Shown in pieces: positions 19,134 through 28,535 of a DNA stretch of 64,000 nt (positions are counted from its first letter, which is position 1; each line of letters begins with the position of its first letter). The position numbers and the translations under genes were made by a program. The DNA comes from Lederbergia galactosidilytica (GTDB lineage: Bacteria; Bacillota; Bacilli; Bacillales; Bacillaceae_C): NCBI RefSeq assembly GCF_017873565.1, contig NZ_JAGGKH010000002.1, positions 186,001-250,000 of the forward strand. Reading direction: 5' to 3'. The notes beneath the pieces are model-generated. The model had not been told where the DNA came from. It ran no database searches and worked only from the letters and a program-made list of their open reading frames with translations.

Positions 19134-19439
19134 TCAGACTTGCATTCTCATAACTTCTTGATATGCCTCCACAGCTTTATTTCTAATTTCTAGAGCTGCT
19201 TGCATAGTAATAGATGCTTTTTGAGCCGTGATCATCACATCGTGCAATTCTATTTCCTGGCCATTCAGCAATTTTTGAGTCGCTTCTGTGGATTGGACTT
19301 GAGCACTATTTACCTCATCTATAGCATTTTTAAGATAGGTTCCAAATTTATTTTCTTTCACCTGAGACAATGATTGATTATATCCTTGCCCACGTTCCGA
19401 AAGCGTTAAGCCATTTACTACATTATTATTAATCAACAC
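19134..19439 (-). CDS. fliE: Flagellar hook-basal body protein FliE
   Basis: Adapter between MS ring and rod, the first exported rod protein. 101 residues with the conserved C-terminal helices (ELHDVMITAQKASITMQAALEIRNKAVEAYQEVMRMQV). GTG start with GGAGG nine bases upstream. Between flgC and fliF, the standard order. Confidence 0.95.
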   Translation of the reverse strand: MLINNNVVNGLTLSERGQGYNQSLSQVKENKFGTYLKNAIDEVNSAQVQSTEATQKLLNGQEIELHDVMITAQKASITMQAALEIRNKAVEAYQEVMRMQV

Positions 19440-19460
19440 TGTCAGACTCCTCCTTATGAG

Positions 19461-19913
19461 TTACTTTCCTATTTGTAGAGCTTTTAGATACATAGATTTA
19501 CTAGCATCAAACACAGTTACATTCGCTTCATAAGAGCGTGTAGCACTAATTAAATCAACCATTTCCTTTAATGGATCGACATTCGGAAGTTCCACATAAC
19601 CATCTTCATTAGCATCAGGATGATCAGGATTATATTCAAGTCGATAAGGAGAATCATCTTCAACGATTTTAGTTGCTTTCACACCATTCAATTGTTGGGC
19701 CTGACGTCCTACTGCTAAATTCAATTGAGAACTAAATGACGAAGCTTGAGGTTGCATCACGACCATTTTTCTCGTATAGGGTTGCCACTCACCATTTATG
19801 TATTGGCCGCGTGTCGTATCAATATTGGCCATATTAGAAGCAATTGTATCCATCCTTAAACGTTGCGTAGTGAGAGCTGAGGATGTTATTCCCATATTTT
19901 GAAACACAGACAT
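19461..19913 (-). CDS. flgC: Flagellar proximal rod protein FlgC
   Basis: Rod subunit exported by the flagellar system. 150 residues with the rod/hook N-terminal motif (ITSSALTTQRLRMDTIASNMAN) and the C-terminal coiled-coil partner (MVDLISATRSYEANVTVFD). ATG start with GGGGAGG upstream; the gene begins 1 bp after flgB ends. Confidence 0.96.
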   Translation of the reverse strand: MSVFQNMGITSSALTTQRLRMDTIASNMANIDTTRGQYINGEWQPYTRKMVVMQPQASSFSSQLNLAVGRQAQQLNGVKATKIVEDDSPYRLEYNPDHPDANEDGYVELPNVDPLKEMVDLISATRSYEANVTVFDASKSMYLKALQIGK

Positions 19914-19914
19914 A

Positions 19915-20298
19915 TTACTTACCTCCCCTTAGTACATTAGTTAGCATGGAAAAATTCCCATTTAATCTTTCAATAAGAGTTTGGTAGTATAATTGATTTT
20001 TTGCCATATCGGCCATTTCTTGGTCGAGGTCAACATTGTTTCCATTACTATGATATTGAAAATTCCGTTTTGTGTAGACAGTTGGACTCTGTCCTGCCTG
20101 TTCAAGTGGTAGATGGCGAGAGTCTGTACGTTTTAATTCCAACTGTGTGTCTTCTAATACATTTCCAAAACTTACATTTTTCGACTTATAATTAGGAACA
20201 TCTGCGTTCGCGATGTTATTAGCTATTACTTTTTGCTTAAGAGCCGAATTACCTAAACCTCTCTCTAACGAGGTAATAGTGCTGGAAAATAATTCCAT
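19915..20298 (-). CDS. flgB: Flagellar proximal rod protein FlgB
   Basis: Rod subunit and first gene of the fla/che operon. 127 residues, with ALKQKVIANNIANADVPNYK near the N-terminus and a C-terminal helix QLYYQTLIERLNGNFSML. The ATG at 20298 matches the B. subtilis start; a GTG four codons upstream is the alternative, and the RBS (GTGGTGA) is weak. A candidate SigA promoter lies at 20351-20379. Confidence 0.95.
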   Translation of the reverse strand: MELFSSTITSLERGLGNSALKQKVIANNIANADVPNYKSKNVSFGNVLEDTQLELKRTDSRHLPLEQAGQSPTVYTKRNFQYHSNGNNVDLDQEMADMAKNQLYYQTLIERLNGNFSMLTNVLRGGK

Positions 20299-20350
20299 TA
20301 CTGTCACCACTTTCTAAATTAATCTATATTTCGACACATTTCTATTTCTT

Positions 20351-20379
20351 ATTGTATTACTATTGTCATATTACGTCCA
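20351..20379 (-). promoter_or_regulatory. Candidate SigA promoter of the fla/che operon
   Basis: On the minus strand TGGACG (-35, 20374-20379) and TACAAT (-10, 20351-20356) are 17 bases apart, about 50 bases upstream of flgB. The -35 matches four of six consensus bases and the -10 five of six. The region is very A/T rich, so chance matches are likely. Confidence 0.4.
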
Positions 20380-20624
20380 TATCTGTTTAGATAAATATAT
20401 GTCTTTTTTTAAAATTATATTACAAAATAGTACTTACGACTTATGTAAAAACTCTTCTTTTGTCGATAAGCAGAATTTACCGATTATTCAACAATTTATA
20501 TATATTAAAAAAGGCCTAAGAAAATAACAAAGTATACATGAGTTTCGGATTAAATATTTCCCGCTTCCTCTTTAATTTAATGTTAATATTTCAAATGATA
20601 ACGAAATATTACAGACAAAAGAAA

Positions 20625-20654
20625 GAAGCTGCCATTTCCAAAAATGGCAGCTTC
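20625..20654 (-). terminator. Rho-independent terminator after codY
   Basis: A perfect 13-bp stem (GAAGCTGCCATTT with its complement) and a 4-base loop, followed on the minus strand by TTTCTTTTG. It ends the xerC-hslV-hslU-codY transcript, so fla/che needs its own promoter. Confidence 0.9.
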
Positions 20655-20793
20655 CTGTCAAAACTTTGCTTATTATAAAATAACAATGAACCAACATAAC
20701 TTTAACGGCTAGTGATAGACATATTTCGCTTTCCACTTCTGTAAGCTAATATGTCTTTGAACCTAACGTCTTACCTTACCATATATCGATTCA

Positions 20794-21573
20794 TTAATTT
20801 GATTTTAGTTGTTCAAGTTCTTTCAAGAATTTTGAATTCAATACTTTAATGTATGTTCCCTTCATACCTAGGGATCTTGATTCTATAACTCCTGCACTTT
20901 CAAGTTTTCTTAGAGCATTTACGATAACCGAGCGGGTAATCCCAACACGATCCGCAATCTTAGAAGCCACCAACAGCCCTTCAGTACCATTAAGTTCTTC
21001 AAAGATATGTTCAATCGCTTCTAATTCACTGTAAGATAATGAACCAATTGCCATCTGAACAACGGCTTTACTTCTTGCTTCTTCTTCAATTTCTTCAGCT
21101 TTTTCGCGAAGGATCTCCATACCTACAACTGTTGCACCGTATTCAGCCAATAAGAGATCATCATCATTAAATTCAGTTTCTAAACGAGCAAGAATTAATG
21201 TGCCTAGACGCTCTCCCCCTCCAATAATTGGAACTACCGTAGTAAGCCCTTCAGCAAATAAATCTTTGTTTTCTACAGGAAATGCAGTGTAGTCACTATT
21301 CACCCCAAGATTGGATGAAGTTTCTGAAATACGCAGCAAACTATTGGTATATTCTTCAGGGAATTGACGATCCTCAAGCATCTTCTTCATTCTGTCATTT
21401 TCAATTTGCACATTAATGGCATAGCCTAGTAATTTTCCTCTACGGCTTAGCACATAAATATTTGCCTGAATAACTTCACTTAAAGTTTCAGCCATCTCCT
21501 TAAAGTTTACGGGTTTTCCTGCAGCTTTCTGAAGCATTGCATTAATTGTTCTTGTCTTTGATAATAAATCCAT
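20794..21573 (-). CDS. codY: Global transcriptional repressor CodY
   Basis: GTP- and branched-chain-amino-acid-sensing repressor of stationary-phase genes, including motility in B. subtilis. 259 residues: an N-terminal GAF domain (about 1-155, with [22 protein letters not shown]) and a C-terminal winged helix (about 200-245, [25 protein letters not shown]). ATG start with AGGAGGA upstream. Last gene of the xerC-hslVU-codY cluster. Confidence 0.98.
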   Translation of the reverse strand: MDLLSKTRTINAMLQKAAGKPVNFKEMAETLSEVIQANIYVLSRRGKLLGYAINVQIENDRMKKMLEDRQFPEEYTNSLLRISETSSNLGVNSDYTAFPVENKDLFAEGLTTVVPIIGGGERLGTLILARLETEFNDDDLLLAEYGATVVGMEILREKAEEIEEEARSKAVVQMAIGSLSYSELEAIEHIFEELNGTEGLLVASKIADRVGITRSVIVNALRKLESAGVIESRSLGMKGTYIKVLNSKFLKELEQLKSN

Positions 21574-21704
21574 TATTTGTTCCTCCTAAATACCATCCAT
21601 ATTGAATGAATTGTTTTGTAAATTTTTCTTTGTTGTGTATTTTGTCTTATAGAAATTCTATGCTATTTTCAAAAAATAAAGGGATGCTACTTTGAAGTTA
21701 GTAC

Positions 21705-23120
21705 TTAAAGTATAAATTGACTTAAATCCTTGTTTTGTGAAATAGCAGCCAGTTTTTCATCAACATAATTTTTCGTAATTTTAATTTTATCTAGTGTTAC
21801 TTCAGGGGCTTCAAAGGAAAGATCTTCCAAAAGCTTTTCTAAAATCGTGTGTAATCTCCTAGCACCTATATTATCTGTTTCCTGATTAACGTTAAAAGCT
21901 ATTTCAGCAAGTCTGTATACAGCATCGTCTGTAAATTCAATTTGTATACCTTCTGTTTCCAATAATGCAATATATTGTTTTACAATCGCATTATCCGGCT
22001 CTGTAAGTATGCTAACAAAATCATCCACAGACAATTTTTCTAGCTCCACTCTGATTGGAAATCTACCTTGCAATTCCGGAATAAGATCTGATGGTTTTGA
22101 AATATGAAATGCACCAGCCCCAATAAAAAGGATATGATTTGTTTTAATAGGTCCATATTTCGTAACCACTGTTGAGCCTTCCACTATTGGGAGGATATCC
22201 CTTTGCACACCTTCTCTAGACACATCCGCAGATGCTGAACCACTATTTTTACTAGCTATTTTATCAATTTCGTCAATAAAAATAATCCCTGTTTGTTCAG
22301 CTCGATAAATAGCGGTCTGAGTAACATCATCCATATCAATTAACTTTTGAGCTTCATCATTCGTTAAAACAACACGGGCATCTCTGACAGGGAGTTTCCG
22401 CTTTTTTTTCTTCTTTGGCATCAGACTTCCAAGTGCATCTTGCATAGACATCCCCATTTGTTCCATTCCCGAACCTTGTAGCATGTCAAACATAGATGGT
22501 TGTTGTTCTTCCACTTCAACTTGTACAAGATGGTCTTCTAATTCACCAATTGCTAATTTTTTAGCAATTGCAGCGCGCTTTTCTTTCGTACTCATTTCTT
22601 CTTGTGCATCTGTTGATTGATCTGATTCTTCATTTTGGTTCCCAAAAATCATTTCAAACGGGTTTTTAAAATTCTCTGTTTTCTTTTTACTTGGAACGAG
22701 TAATTCGACAAGTCTTTGATTCGCTAATTTCTCCGCTTGCCCTTTTACTTCTTGCATTTTTTCTTCCTTTACAACGCGAATTGAGGTTTCCATTAAATCA
22801 CGAACCATGGATTCAACATCTCGACCGACATAACCTACTTCAGTAAATTTTGTCGCCTCAACCTTAATGAAAGGAGCTCCAACCAGTTTAGCTAATCTTC
22901 TTGCAATCTCTGTCTTTCCTACACCTGTAGGTCCAATCATCAAAATATTTTTAGGAATAATTTCTTCCTTCATCTCATTGTTTAATTTTTCGCGACGGAA
23001 TCGATTGCGAAGAGCCACAGCAACAGCTCTTTTTGCTTCTCTTTGTCCAATAATATACTGATCGAGCTTTTCAACAATCTGACGTGGAGTCATGTTTAAA
23101 CCTTTCAATTCTGTTTCCAA
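21705..23120 (-). CDS. hslU: ATP-dependent protease ATPase subunit HslU (ClpY)
   Basis: AAA+ unfoldase that feeds the HslV peptidase. 471 residues. Walker [16 protein letters not shown] (about 60-75), the pore motif [14 protein letters not shown], the intermediate I-domain (about 120-250, including a charged KKKKKR run), Walker [13 protein letters not shown] and the C-terminal DLSQFIL tail that docks into HslV. The TTG at 23120 is chosen because GGAGG lies seven bases upstream; the frame is open further but without an RBS. Confidence 0.96.
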   Translation of the reverse strand: METELKGLNMTPRQIVEKLDQYIIGQREAKRAVAVALRNRFRREKLNNEMKEEIIPKNILMIGPTGVGKTEIARRLAKLVGAPFIKVEATKFTEVGYVGRDVESMVRDLMETSIRVVKEEKMQEVKGQAEKLANQRLVELLVPSKKKTENFKNPFEMIFGNQNEESDQSTDAQEEMSTKEKRAAIAKKLAIGELEDHLVQVEVEEQQPSMFDMLQGSGMEQMGMSMQDALGSLMPKKKKKRKLPVRDARVVLTNDEAQKLIDMDDVTQTAIYRAEQTGIIFIDEIDKIASKNSGSASADVSREGVQRDILPIVEGSTVVTKYGPIKTNHILFIGAGAFHISKPSDLIPELQGRFPIRVELEKLSVDDFVSILTEPDNAIVKQYIALLETEGIQIEFTDDAVYRLAEIAFNVNQETDNIGARRLHTILEKLLEDLSFEAPEVTLDKIKITKNYVDEKLAAISQNKDLSQFIL

Positions 23121-23148
23121 ACAATCTCCTCCTTTATAGCTACCATCA

Positions 23149-23691
23149 TTATAATTCTTCGACAATAATATTTCGATTTGTGTAAACACAAATGTCTGCA
23201 GCAATCTCTAGAGCAGCTCGGGCAATTTCTTTAGCAGATAAAGTTTCCGAAGCGTAATTCTTAAGGGCACGCCCTGCTGATAAAGCATAATTCCCACCAG
23301 AACCTATAGCTAAAATACCATCATCAGGCTCAATTACTTCTCCTGTTCCAGAGACAAGTAATAAATTACTTTTATCCATGACAATAAGCATCGCTTCAAG
23401 CTTTCTTAATACTTTATCACTACGCCATTCCTTTGCTAATTCAACTGCTGCTCGTTGTAGATTCCCATTATATTCTTGTAATTTACTCTCGAACTTCTCA
23501 AACAATGTAAAAGCATCTGCTACTGAACCGGCAAAACCGGCTACGACACGATCATTAAAAAGCTTGCGTACTTTTCTCGCTGTATGCTTCATTACAACTG
23601 CATTACCAAAGGTAACCTGCCCATCTCCTGCCATAGCACATTCTCCATTATGCTGGACAGCAAATATTGTTGTTGCATGAAATTCTCCCAT
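23149..23691 (-). CDS. hslV: ATP-dependent protease peptidase subunit HslV (ClpQ)
   Basis: Proteasome-like peptidase working with HslU. 180 residues. The ATG at 23691 (GGAGG upstream) gives [16 protein letters not shown], so the Thr pair of the HATTIF block would be exposed after removal of a six-residue propeptide, the usual Thr nucleophile. The B. subtilis enzyme was reported to use an N-terminal Ser; here position 2 is Gly. [14 protein letters not shown] and the Lys of the catalytic set (ARKVRKL) are present. The start is 28 bp upstream of hslU's RBS region and the genes are co-transcribed. Confidence 0.96.
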   Translation of the reverse strand: MGEFHATTIFAVQHNGECAMAGDGQVTFGNAVVMKHTARKVRKLFNDRVVAGFAGSVADAFTLFEKFESKLQEYNGNLQRAAVELAKEWRSDKVLRKLEAMLIVMDKSNLLLVSGTGEVIEPDDGILAIGSGGNYALSAGRALKNYASETLSAKEIARAALEIAADICVYTNRNIIVEEL

Positions 23692-23860
23692 TTCCTGGAC
23701 CTCCTTGTTCTTTTCAGCTTCAGCGACTAACAAACTTCATGCCTTCCTCGCAACAGCGATCACTATATACGATACAATCTTACGTAGTTTCCTTTATTTC
23801 TTACATGGTAGGCTAGACGAAGGTTTGTATGTTGACTCACAAGATAGAAGTCAGTGCAGT

Positions 23861-23879
23861 ATGGCAGTCCCACTGCCAT
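23861..23879. repeat. Perfect small inverted repeat between xerC and hslV
   Basis: ATGGCAGT, three bases, then ACTGCCAT: an 8-bp perfect palindrome in a 214 bp spacer between two genes expected to be in one operon. No T-run follows on either strand, so it is not a standard terminator. It may be an RNA stem or protein site. Confidence 0.45.
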
Positions 23880-23905
23880 TACAATTAGACGCTTATGCTT
23901 TACTT

Positions 23906-24808
23906 TTATGCTCGAGGATGATGATTCATATATGTTTTTCTTAAATGATCTTTCGTCACATGTGTATATACCTGGGTGGTAGATAATTGGGAATGTCCAA
24001 GTAATTCTTGAACAGTTCGCATATCAGCCCCATTATTAAGTAAATGTGTAGCAAAACTATGACGAAGCATGTGGGGGTGGATTTTCCTAGTCAAGGACGC
24101 AGTTTCAATGATGTTGGATAAAATATACCTTACACCTCTTGATGTAAGTGGTCCCCCACGGGAATTGATAAATAAAACTTGATGTTCATCTTTCCCGTTC
24201 ATTAATTCATTTCTTACATTATGAAGATAGTTCTGTAAGGCTTCAGAGGCAAAATGGCCAAAAGGAATATATCTTTCCTTTCCTCCTTTTCCCCTCACTA
24301 AGATTGTCGCCATATCAAAATCAATGTCTTTCAATCGAATACCTGTACATTCACTAACCCTTATTCCTGTCGCATATAACAATTCGAGAAGCGCTATATT
24401 TCTCTTCCCCAAAAGTGTAGTTTGGTCACACGCTTCAAAAAGTAGGGATATTTCTTCTTCATAGAAAAAACTAGGAATTCTCTTTTTAGCTTTCGGTTGA
24501 ACTACATAAGCGAACGGATTCTCAGTTATTAGTTTTTCCCTTAGCAAAAATTTGTAAAAGCTTCTCAAACAAGAAATTTTCCTAGCAGCAGAAGATCTAG
24601 CAAGTTTTTTCTCATGAAGTTCTGTTACATATAAACGCGCATCCAAATATTCTACTTTTTGTACAGAATGGATCCCTTGTGATTTCATGAACAAAAAGAA
24701 TTGCTCCAAGTCCTTTTTATAATATTCAATTGTGTAGGAAGAATAATTTTTTTCGATTTGCAAGTATTCAATAAAAGAAAAAAACAAGTCGTCTGAAGAT
24801 TCTTTCAT
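23906..24808 (-). CDS. xerC: Tyrosine recombinase XerC (CodV)
   Basis: Site-specific recombinase that, with XerD, resolves chromosome dimers at dif. 300 residues: an N-terminal SAM-like DNA-binding domain (about 5-90) and a catalytic domain. The active-site set is complete: Arg in ATGIRVSE (about 150), Lys in GKGGKER, HxxR in HPHMLRHSFA, His in LLGHSQLSTTQ and Tyr in VYTHV (about 280). ATG start with GAGGTGAGG. A strong promoter candidate lies at 24833-24861. In B. subtilis trmFO precedes it; here it does not. Confidence 0.95.
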   Translation of the reverse strand: MKESSDDLFFSFIEYLQIEKNYSSYTIEYYKKDLEQFFLFMKSQGIHSVQKVEYLDARLYVTELHEKKLARSSAARKISCLRSFYKFLLREKLITENPFAYVVQPKAKKRIPSFFYEEEISLLFEACDQTTLLGKRNIALLELLYATGIRVSECTGIRLKDIDFDMATILVRGKGGKERYIPFGHFASEALQNYLHNVRNELMNGKDEHQVLFINSRGGPLTSRGVRYILSNIIETASLTRKIHPHMLRHSFATHLLNNGADMRTVQELLGHSQLSTTQVYTHVTKDHLRKTYMNHHPRA

Positions 24809-24832
24809 CCCCTCACCTCATAAGGCTATTAA

Positions 24833-24861
24833 ATAGTATCACATTTTATTTACCATAGCAA
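24833..24861 (-). promoter_or_regulatory. Candidate SigA promoter of xerC-hslV-hslU-codY
   Basis: TTGCTA (-35, 24856-24861), 17 bases, TACTAT (-10, 24833-24838) with an extended -10 TG one base upstream. It stands about 25 bases upstream of the xerC start. Confidence 0.6.
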
Positions 24862-24978
24862 TAAATGTTACATATTTTTCACAAAGTTTTGAATTGTGTT
24901 GTATAAGGACTCAAATTTGTTGTTTAACTTTATTTATTTTACCTTATTCGCGCTCGTATTAAAAATTTGAAGACTTAA

Positions 24979-25015
24979 AAAAACTATTCCTCTAAATAAA
25001 AAAAGAATAGTTTTT
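24979..25015 (-). terminator. Probable terminator downstream of topA
   Basis: AAAAACTATTC and GAATAGTTTTT form an 11-bp stem with a 15-base A-rich loop; the minus strand continues with a T-run. The stem is A/T rich and the loop large, so efficiency is uncertain. Confidence 0.5.
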
Positions 25016-25100
25016 GCGTTTTCGTTTTAAATTTATGCTTTCTTACGTATGGAACAACCAATAAGTCTTCACACAATTATCTAGATGAAACGACAGAAGT

Positions 25101-25264
25101 TCAGGAACATTTGCGACCAAACGCCTTCCGCTTTTCTTTATTGTCTTGCTGCAGGCGTTAGGGGCTCGAGGTCAAATAACCCTGAACCTATGAAGGGGAA
25201 AGAACCCCCTCCCTAGGTTCAGAAACATTTGCTTGTCGCCCCTGTTCAAACGCCTTCCGCTTTT
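25101..25264. repeat. Palindromic intergenic repeat, one full unit plus a half unit
   Basis: The unit starts at 25130 (GCTTTTCTTTATTGT) and the same string recurs at 25259, a 129-base period. Inside are the family strings TTAGGGGCTCGAGGTC, AACATTTGCTTGTCGCCCCT and AACGCCTTCC. Long arms can fold back on each other (GGGGC with GCCCC; CTGAACCTA with TAGGTTCAG; AAGGGG with CCCCCT). Bases 25101-25129 are the tail of a further unit. It is homologous to the copies at 62668 and 38104. Confidence 0.85.
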
Positions 25265-25266
25265 CT

Positions 25267-27342
25267 TTATTGTACTGGTTTTTCTTTGTAGTCACAGTCT
25301 TGACATTGAACTTGAATGCCTTTTTTGATTTTTTTCTCTGCAAGTACACCATTACATTTTGGACAAGGCCGTTCTAACGGTTTATCCCATGAAACGAAGT
25401 CACATTGTGGATATCGGTCACAACCGTAGAATATCCGTTTTTTCTTACTTTTTCTTTCAATTATATTTCCTTCTTTACATTTAGGGCACTTTACTCCAAT
25501 TTGTTTTACAATTGGTTTAGTGTTCCGACAATCAGGAAAATTGCTACATGCCATGAATTTACCAAATCGGCCCATTTTAATGACCATCGGATTTCCACAT
25601 TTTTCACAATCTTCTCCTGCCGGCTCGTCTTTTACCTCGACTTCACGCATTTCTTTTTCTGCTTTTGCTAAGTCCTCTTCAAATCCTTTATAGAAATTAT
25701 CTATAATCGCAACCCATTTTACTTTTCCTTCTTCGATTTCATCTAATTCTGATTCCATTTTTGCTGTAAAAGCGACATTCACAATTTCCGGAAAAAACTC
25801 CATGATTAATTCATGCACCAATTCACCTAATTCAGTCGGCACAAATCTTTTGTTATCTAGCGCAACATAGCCACGTCTTTGAATTGTATCTAAAGTTGGA
25901 GCATAGGTTGATGGGCGACCAATTCCTAATTCTTCCATCGTTTTTACAAGTCTTGCTTCCGTATAGCGGGGAGGTGGTTGAGTAAAATGTTGTTTTGGTA
26001 AAAGCTTTTCTGCTTTTACTTTATCTCCTTCTTGAAGTTCAGGAAGCATATTTTCTTTCTCTTCTTGCTGATCATCTGTACCTTCCACATATACTTTCAT
26101 GAAACCTGGAAACTTAACTTTCGATCCATTCGCACGGAAATTGACTGAACCGTTTAGCATATTGACCGTCATCGTATCCATAATAGCAGAAGCCATTTGA
26201 CTTGCAATAAATCTTTCCCAAATTAATTTATATAATCTTAATTGATCCCGAGATAAATAAGCTTTAACAGAACTCGGCTGGCGATGAACACTTGTCGGAC
26301 GAACGGCTTCGTGAGCATCTTGAGTATTGCCTTTTTTGCTAGCTTTTGCTTGACCCGCTTTTTTGAATTCCTTGCCAAACTGGGTTGTAATATATTCAGC
26401 CGCTTCTTGCTGCGCGACCTCCGATATTCTAGTTGAATCTGTTCTCATGTAGGTAATTAAACCAACCGTTCCCTCTTTCCCAATTTCAATTCCTTCATAG
26501 AGTTGCTGGGCAAGCATCATCGTTTTTTTCGCTCTAAAGTTTAATTTACGCGCTGCTTCCTGTTGTAAAGAAGAAGTTGTAAAAGGCAAAGCCGGATGTC
26601 TTTTTCTTTCCTTTTTTACAACAGAATCTACTAGGAATTCATCTCCCTTTAACATTTCCATAATGCCATCTACGTCTGCTTTAGAGCTTAATTTCTTTTT
26701 CTTACCATCTACTCCATAATAATCTGCCTGAAAGGAATCTTTTCCTTTTTTAAAATCTCCATTAATCGACCAGTATTCCTCCGGAGTAAACTGCTTAATT
26801 TCATTTTCCCTATCAATAATAATTCTTACCGCTACAGATTGAACCCTCCCAGCACTTAATCCCTTCTTTACCTTTTTCCATAAAAGTGGACTAATATTAT
26901 AGCCTACCAATCTGTCTAAAATTCGCCTTGCTTGTTGGGAATCCACAAGATCCATATTGATTGCACGTGGATGTTTAAAGGATTCTTTAATAGCATCCTT
27001 GGTAATCTCATTAAACACAACACGGCAATCTGATTGAATATCGACACCTAAACTATTGGCTAAATGCCAAGCGATTGCCTCACCTTCACGATCCGGGTCA
27101 GCTGCTAAGTAGACTTTTTTTGCCTTTTTAGCTGCTGTCTTTAATTCTTTTAAGATTGGACCTTTTCCTCTAATGGTAATATATTTTGGCTGGTATTGAT
27201 TTTCTACATCAATTCCGGTTTGACTCTTTGGCAAATCTATTACATGTCCCATGGACGCTTTTACTTTATATTTTTTTCCTAGATATCGTTCAATGGTTTT
27301 CGCCTTTGCTGGCGACTCCACAATCACTAGATAATCAGACAT
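25267..27342 (-). CDS. topA: DNA topoisomerase I
   Basis: Type IA enzyme that relaxes negative supercoils. 691 residues: an N-terminal TOPRIM domain ([19 protein letters not shown], then [12 protein letters not shown]), the active-site Tyr in [14 protein letters not shown] (about residue 298), and a C-terminal tail with three four-Cys zinc ribbons ([24 protein letters not shown]). ATG start with AGGGAGG. The TAA stop lies in sequence shared with the adjacent palindromic repeat. Confidence 0.98.
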   Translation of the reverse strand: MSDYLVIVESPAKAKTIERYLGKKYKVKASMGHVIDLPKSQTGIDVENQYQPKYITIRGKGPILKELKTAAKKAKKVYLAADPDREGEAIAWHLANSLGVDIQSDCRVVFNEITKDAIKESFKHPRAINMDLVDSQQARRILDRLVGYNISPLLWKKVKKGLSAGRVQSVAVRIIIDRENEIKQFTPEEYWSINGDFKKGKDSFQADYYGVDGKKKKLSSKADVDGIMEMLKGDEFLVDSVVKKERKRHPALPFTTSSLQQEAARKLNFRAKKTMMLAQQLYEGIEIGKEGTVGLITYMRTDSTRISEVAQQEAAEYITTQFGKEFKKAGQAKASKKGNTQDAHEAVRPTSVHRQPSSVKAYLSRDQLRLYKLIWERFIASQMASAIMDTMTVNMLNGSVNFRANGSKVKFPGFMKVYVEGTDDQQEEKENMLPELQEGDKVKAEKLLPKQHFTQPPPRYTEARLVKTMEELGIGRPSTYAPTLDTIQRRGYVALDNKRFVPTELGELVHELIMEFFPEIVNVAFTAKMESELDEIEEGKVKWVAIIDNFYKGFEEDLAKAEKEMREVEVKDEPAGEDCEKCGNPMVIKMGRFGKFMACSNFPDCRNTKPIVKQIGVKCPKCKEGNIIERKSKKKRIFYGCDRYPQCDFVSWDKPLERPCPKCNGVLAEKKIKKGIQVQCQDCDYKEKPVQ

Positions 27343-27441
27343 AAAAAAATCCTCCCTAACGCTCTAATAACCAAATAAACATTTTCTTTTTTATTTTGTT
27401 TTTACAATCGGTAAATTTATTATCAAATTAAATCAGAGTAA

Positions 27442-27470
27442 ATACTATATGGCTCCCTAGATTTTGTCAA
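27442..27470 (-). promoter_or_regulatory. Candidate SigA promoter of topA
   Basis: A consensus TTGACA (-35, 27465-27470), 17 bases, TAGTAT (-10, 27442-27447), about 100 bases upstream of the topA start on the minus strand. A clean promoter in the 234 bp dprA-topA gap. Confidence 0.65.
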
Positions 27471-27576
27471 TAACGGAACCTAAGCTTCAATCTAAAAAGC
27501 GCTTCCTTTTAAATTGAATGAAAAGATATTGATAAAATAGAAGTTTTTCTATTTATAACGCGTTTATGAAGGAAAG

Positions 27577-28458
27577 TCAATTTTTGAAATATAATTCCTC
27601 CAAGATATCTTCACTTGATCCAATTAGCTTGGCACCTTGTTGAATCAAGTGATTTGTACCAGCAGATAGCCTATGATTAATCGGTCCTGGAAAAGCATAT
27701 ACCTCTCTTCCTGACTCTAATGCCATATCAGCTGTAATTAATGACCCACTTCGTTTTTTAGCTTGAATAACGAGTGTTCCGAAAGTTAAACCAGCAATAA
27801 TTCGATTTCTCATTGGAAAATGCCATTTTTGTGGTTTTCTTATTGGCGGATATTCTGAGATAATTAAATGTTCTTTTGCCATTAATTCAGCGAGCTTTCT
27901 GTTTTCATGAGGGTAGATGTGGAAGAGACCGCCACCTATGACTCCGATTGTTTTCCCTCCAAATTCAATTGCTTGTTTATGGGCCATTGTATCTGCCCCC
28001 TTAGCCAATCCACTAACAATTATTAATTTCTCACGAATTAAGTCAGGCATTACAGTACGAAGAGAGCTTTCTCCAAAATGATCTGAATCCCGGGCGCCAA
28101 CAATCGCCAATAATCTTCCTTGCATCAAAGCAAGGTTTCCTTGTAAAAATAACACTAATGGCGGATCATGTATCTCTTTTAATAAAGGAGGATATTCAAG
28201 ATCTTCAATCGTTATAAATTTAATGTTCCGTGCTTGATAAAGACGAGTTAATTTTTCGGGGTTGATGGCATCAAATTCTTTTAGAAAAAGTTTCATCTTA
28301 TTATCTTTTAAGCGGAAAATTTGTTGGAGTCTCGAAGGAGACATTGTATAAAGATGGGTTAATGATGGGTCTATTTGAAGGAGTTTTCTAATGGAGTGAT
28401 TACCTATGTAATTAGAATGAACTAAGTGAAATAATTTTTCTCTAAATATTTTGACCAC
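27577..28458 (-). CDS. dprA: DNA processing protein DprA (Smf)
   Basis: Single-stranded-DNA-binding loader of RecA in natural transformation. 293 residues: an N-terminal helical region and a Rossmann-like core with LLAIVGARDSDHFGE (about 115), IVSGLAKGADTMAHKQAI, GVIGGGLFHIYPHENR, FPMRNRIIAGL and ITADMALESGREVYAFPG. The only plausible start is GTG at 28458, whose RBS (AAAGG) is very close, so the start is less certain. It follows sucD by 77 bp, as in B. subtilis. Confidence 0.94.
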   Translation of the reverse strand: MVKIFREKLFHLVHSNYIGNHSIRKLLQIDPSLTHLYTMSPSRLQQIFRLKDNKMKLFLKEFDAINPEKLTRLYQARNIKFITIEDLEYPPLLKEIHDPPLVLFLQGNLALMQGRLLAIVGARDSDHFGESSLRTVMPDLIREKLIIVSGLAKGADTMAHKQAIEFGGKTIGVIGGGLFHIYPHENRKLAELMAKEHLIISEYPPIRKPQKWHFPMRNRIIAGLTFGTLVIQAKKRSGSLITADMALESGREVYAFPGPINHRLSAGTNHLIQQGAKLIGSSEDILEELYFKN

Positions 28459-28535
28459 CCTTTCTTTTGATTGTAATAAGCAGATAACCCCTAGTCTCAG
28501 CGAAAAGGGGCTATCCGGATAAATTTCATTGAAAA

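Larger units (their letters stand above)
20299..20793 (-). other. codY-flgB intergenic region
   Basis: A 495 bp A/T-rich region with no gene. From the codY side it holds the codY terminator (20625-20654), then a long AT-rich leader region and a candidate flgB promoter (20351-20379). In B. subtilis this region carries SigA and SigD promoters and a CodY site. I did not find a convincing SigD site or CodY box. Confidence 0.6.
24809..25266. other. topA-xerC intergenic region (no trmFO)
   Basis: 458 bp without a gene. From the topA side: a palindromic repeat copy (25101-25264), A/T-rich sequence, the topA terminator candidate (24979-25015) and the xerC promoter (24833-24861). In B. subtilis this position holds trmFO (gid), of which no trace is visible. 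Confidence 0.7.

Noticed and set aside
20299-20620. SigD promoter or CodY box upstream of flgB
   Set aside because: Expected from B. subtilis, but I found no GCCGATAT-like -10 with a TAAA -35, and no close match to AATTTTCWGAAAATT.
27497-27504. AAGCGCTT palindrome upstream of topA as a CcpA cre site
   Set aside because: Only the core fits; several of the required flanking bases of the cre consensus are wrong.
28485-28513. Hairpin between sucD and dprA as a terminator
   Set aside because: Seven pairs including a G-T, a long loop and no T-run; too weak to call.
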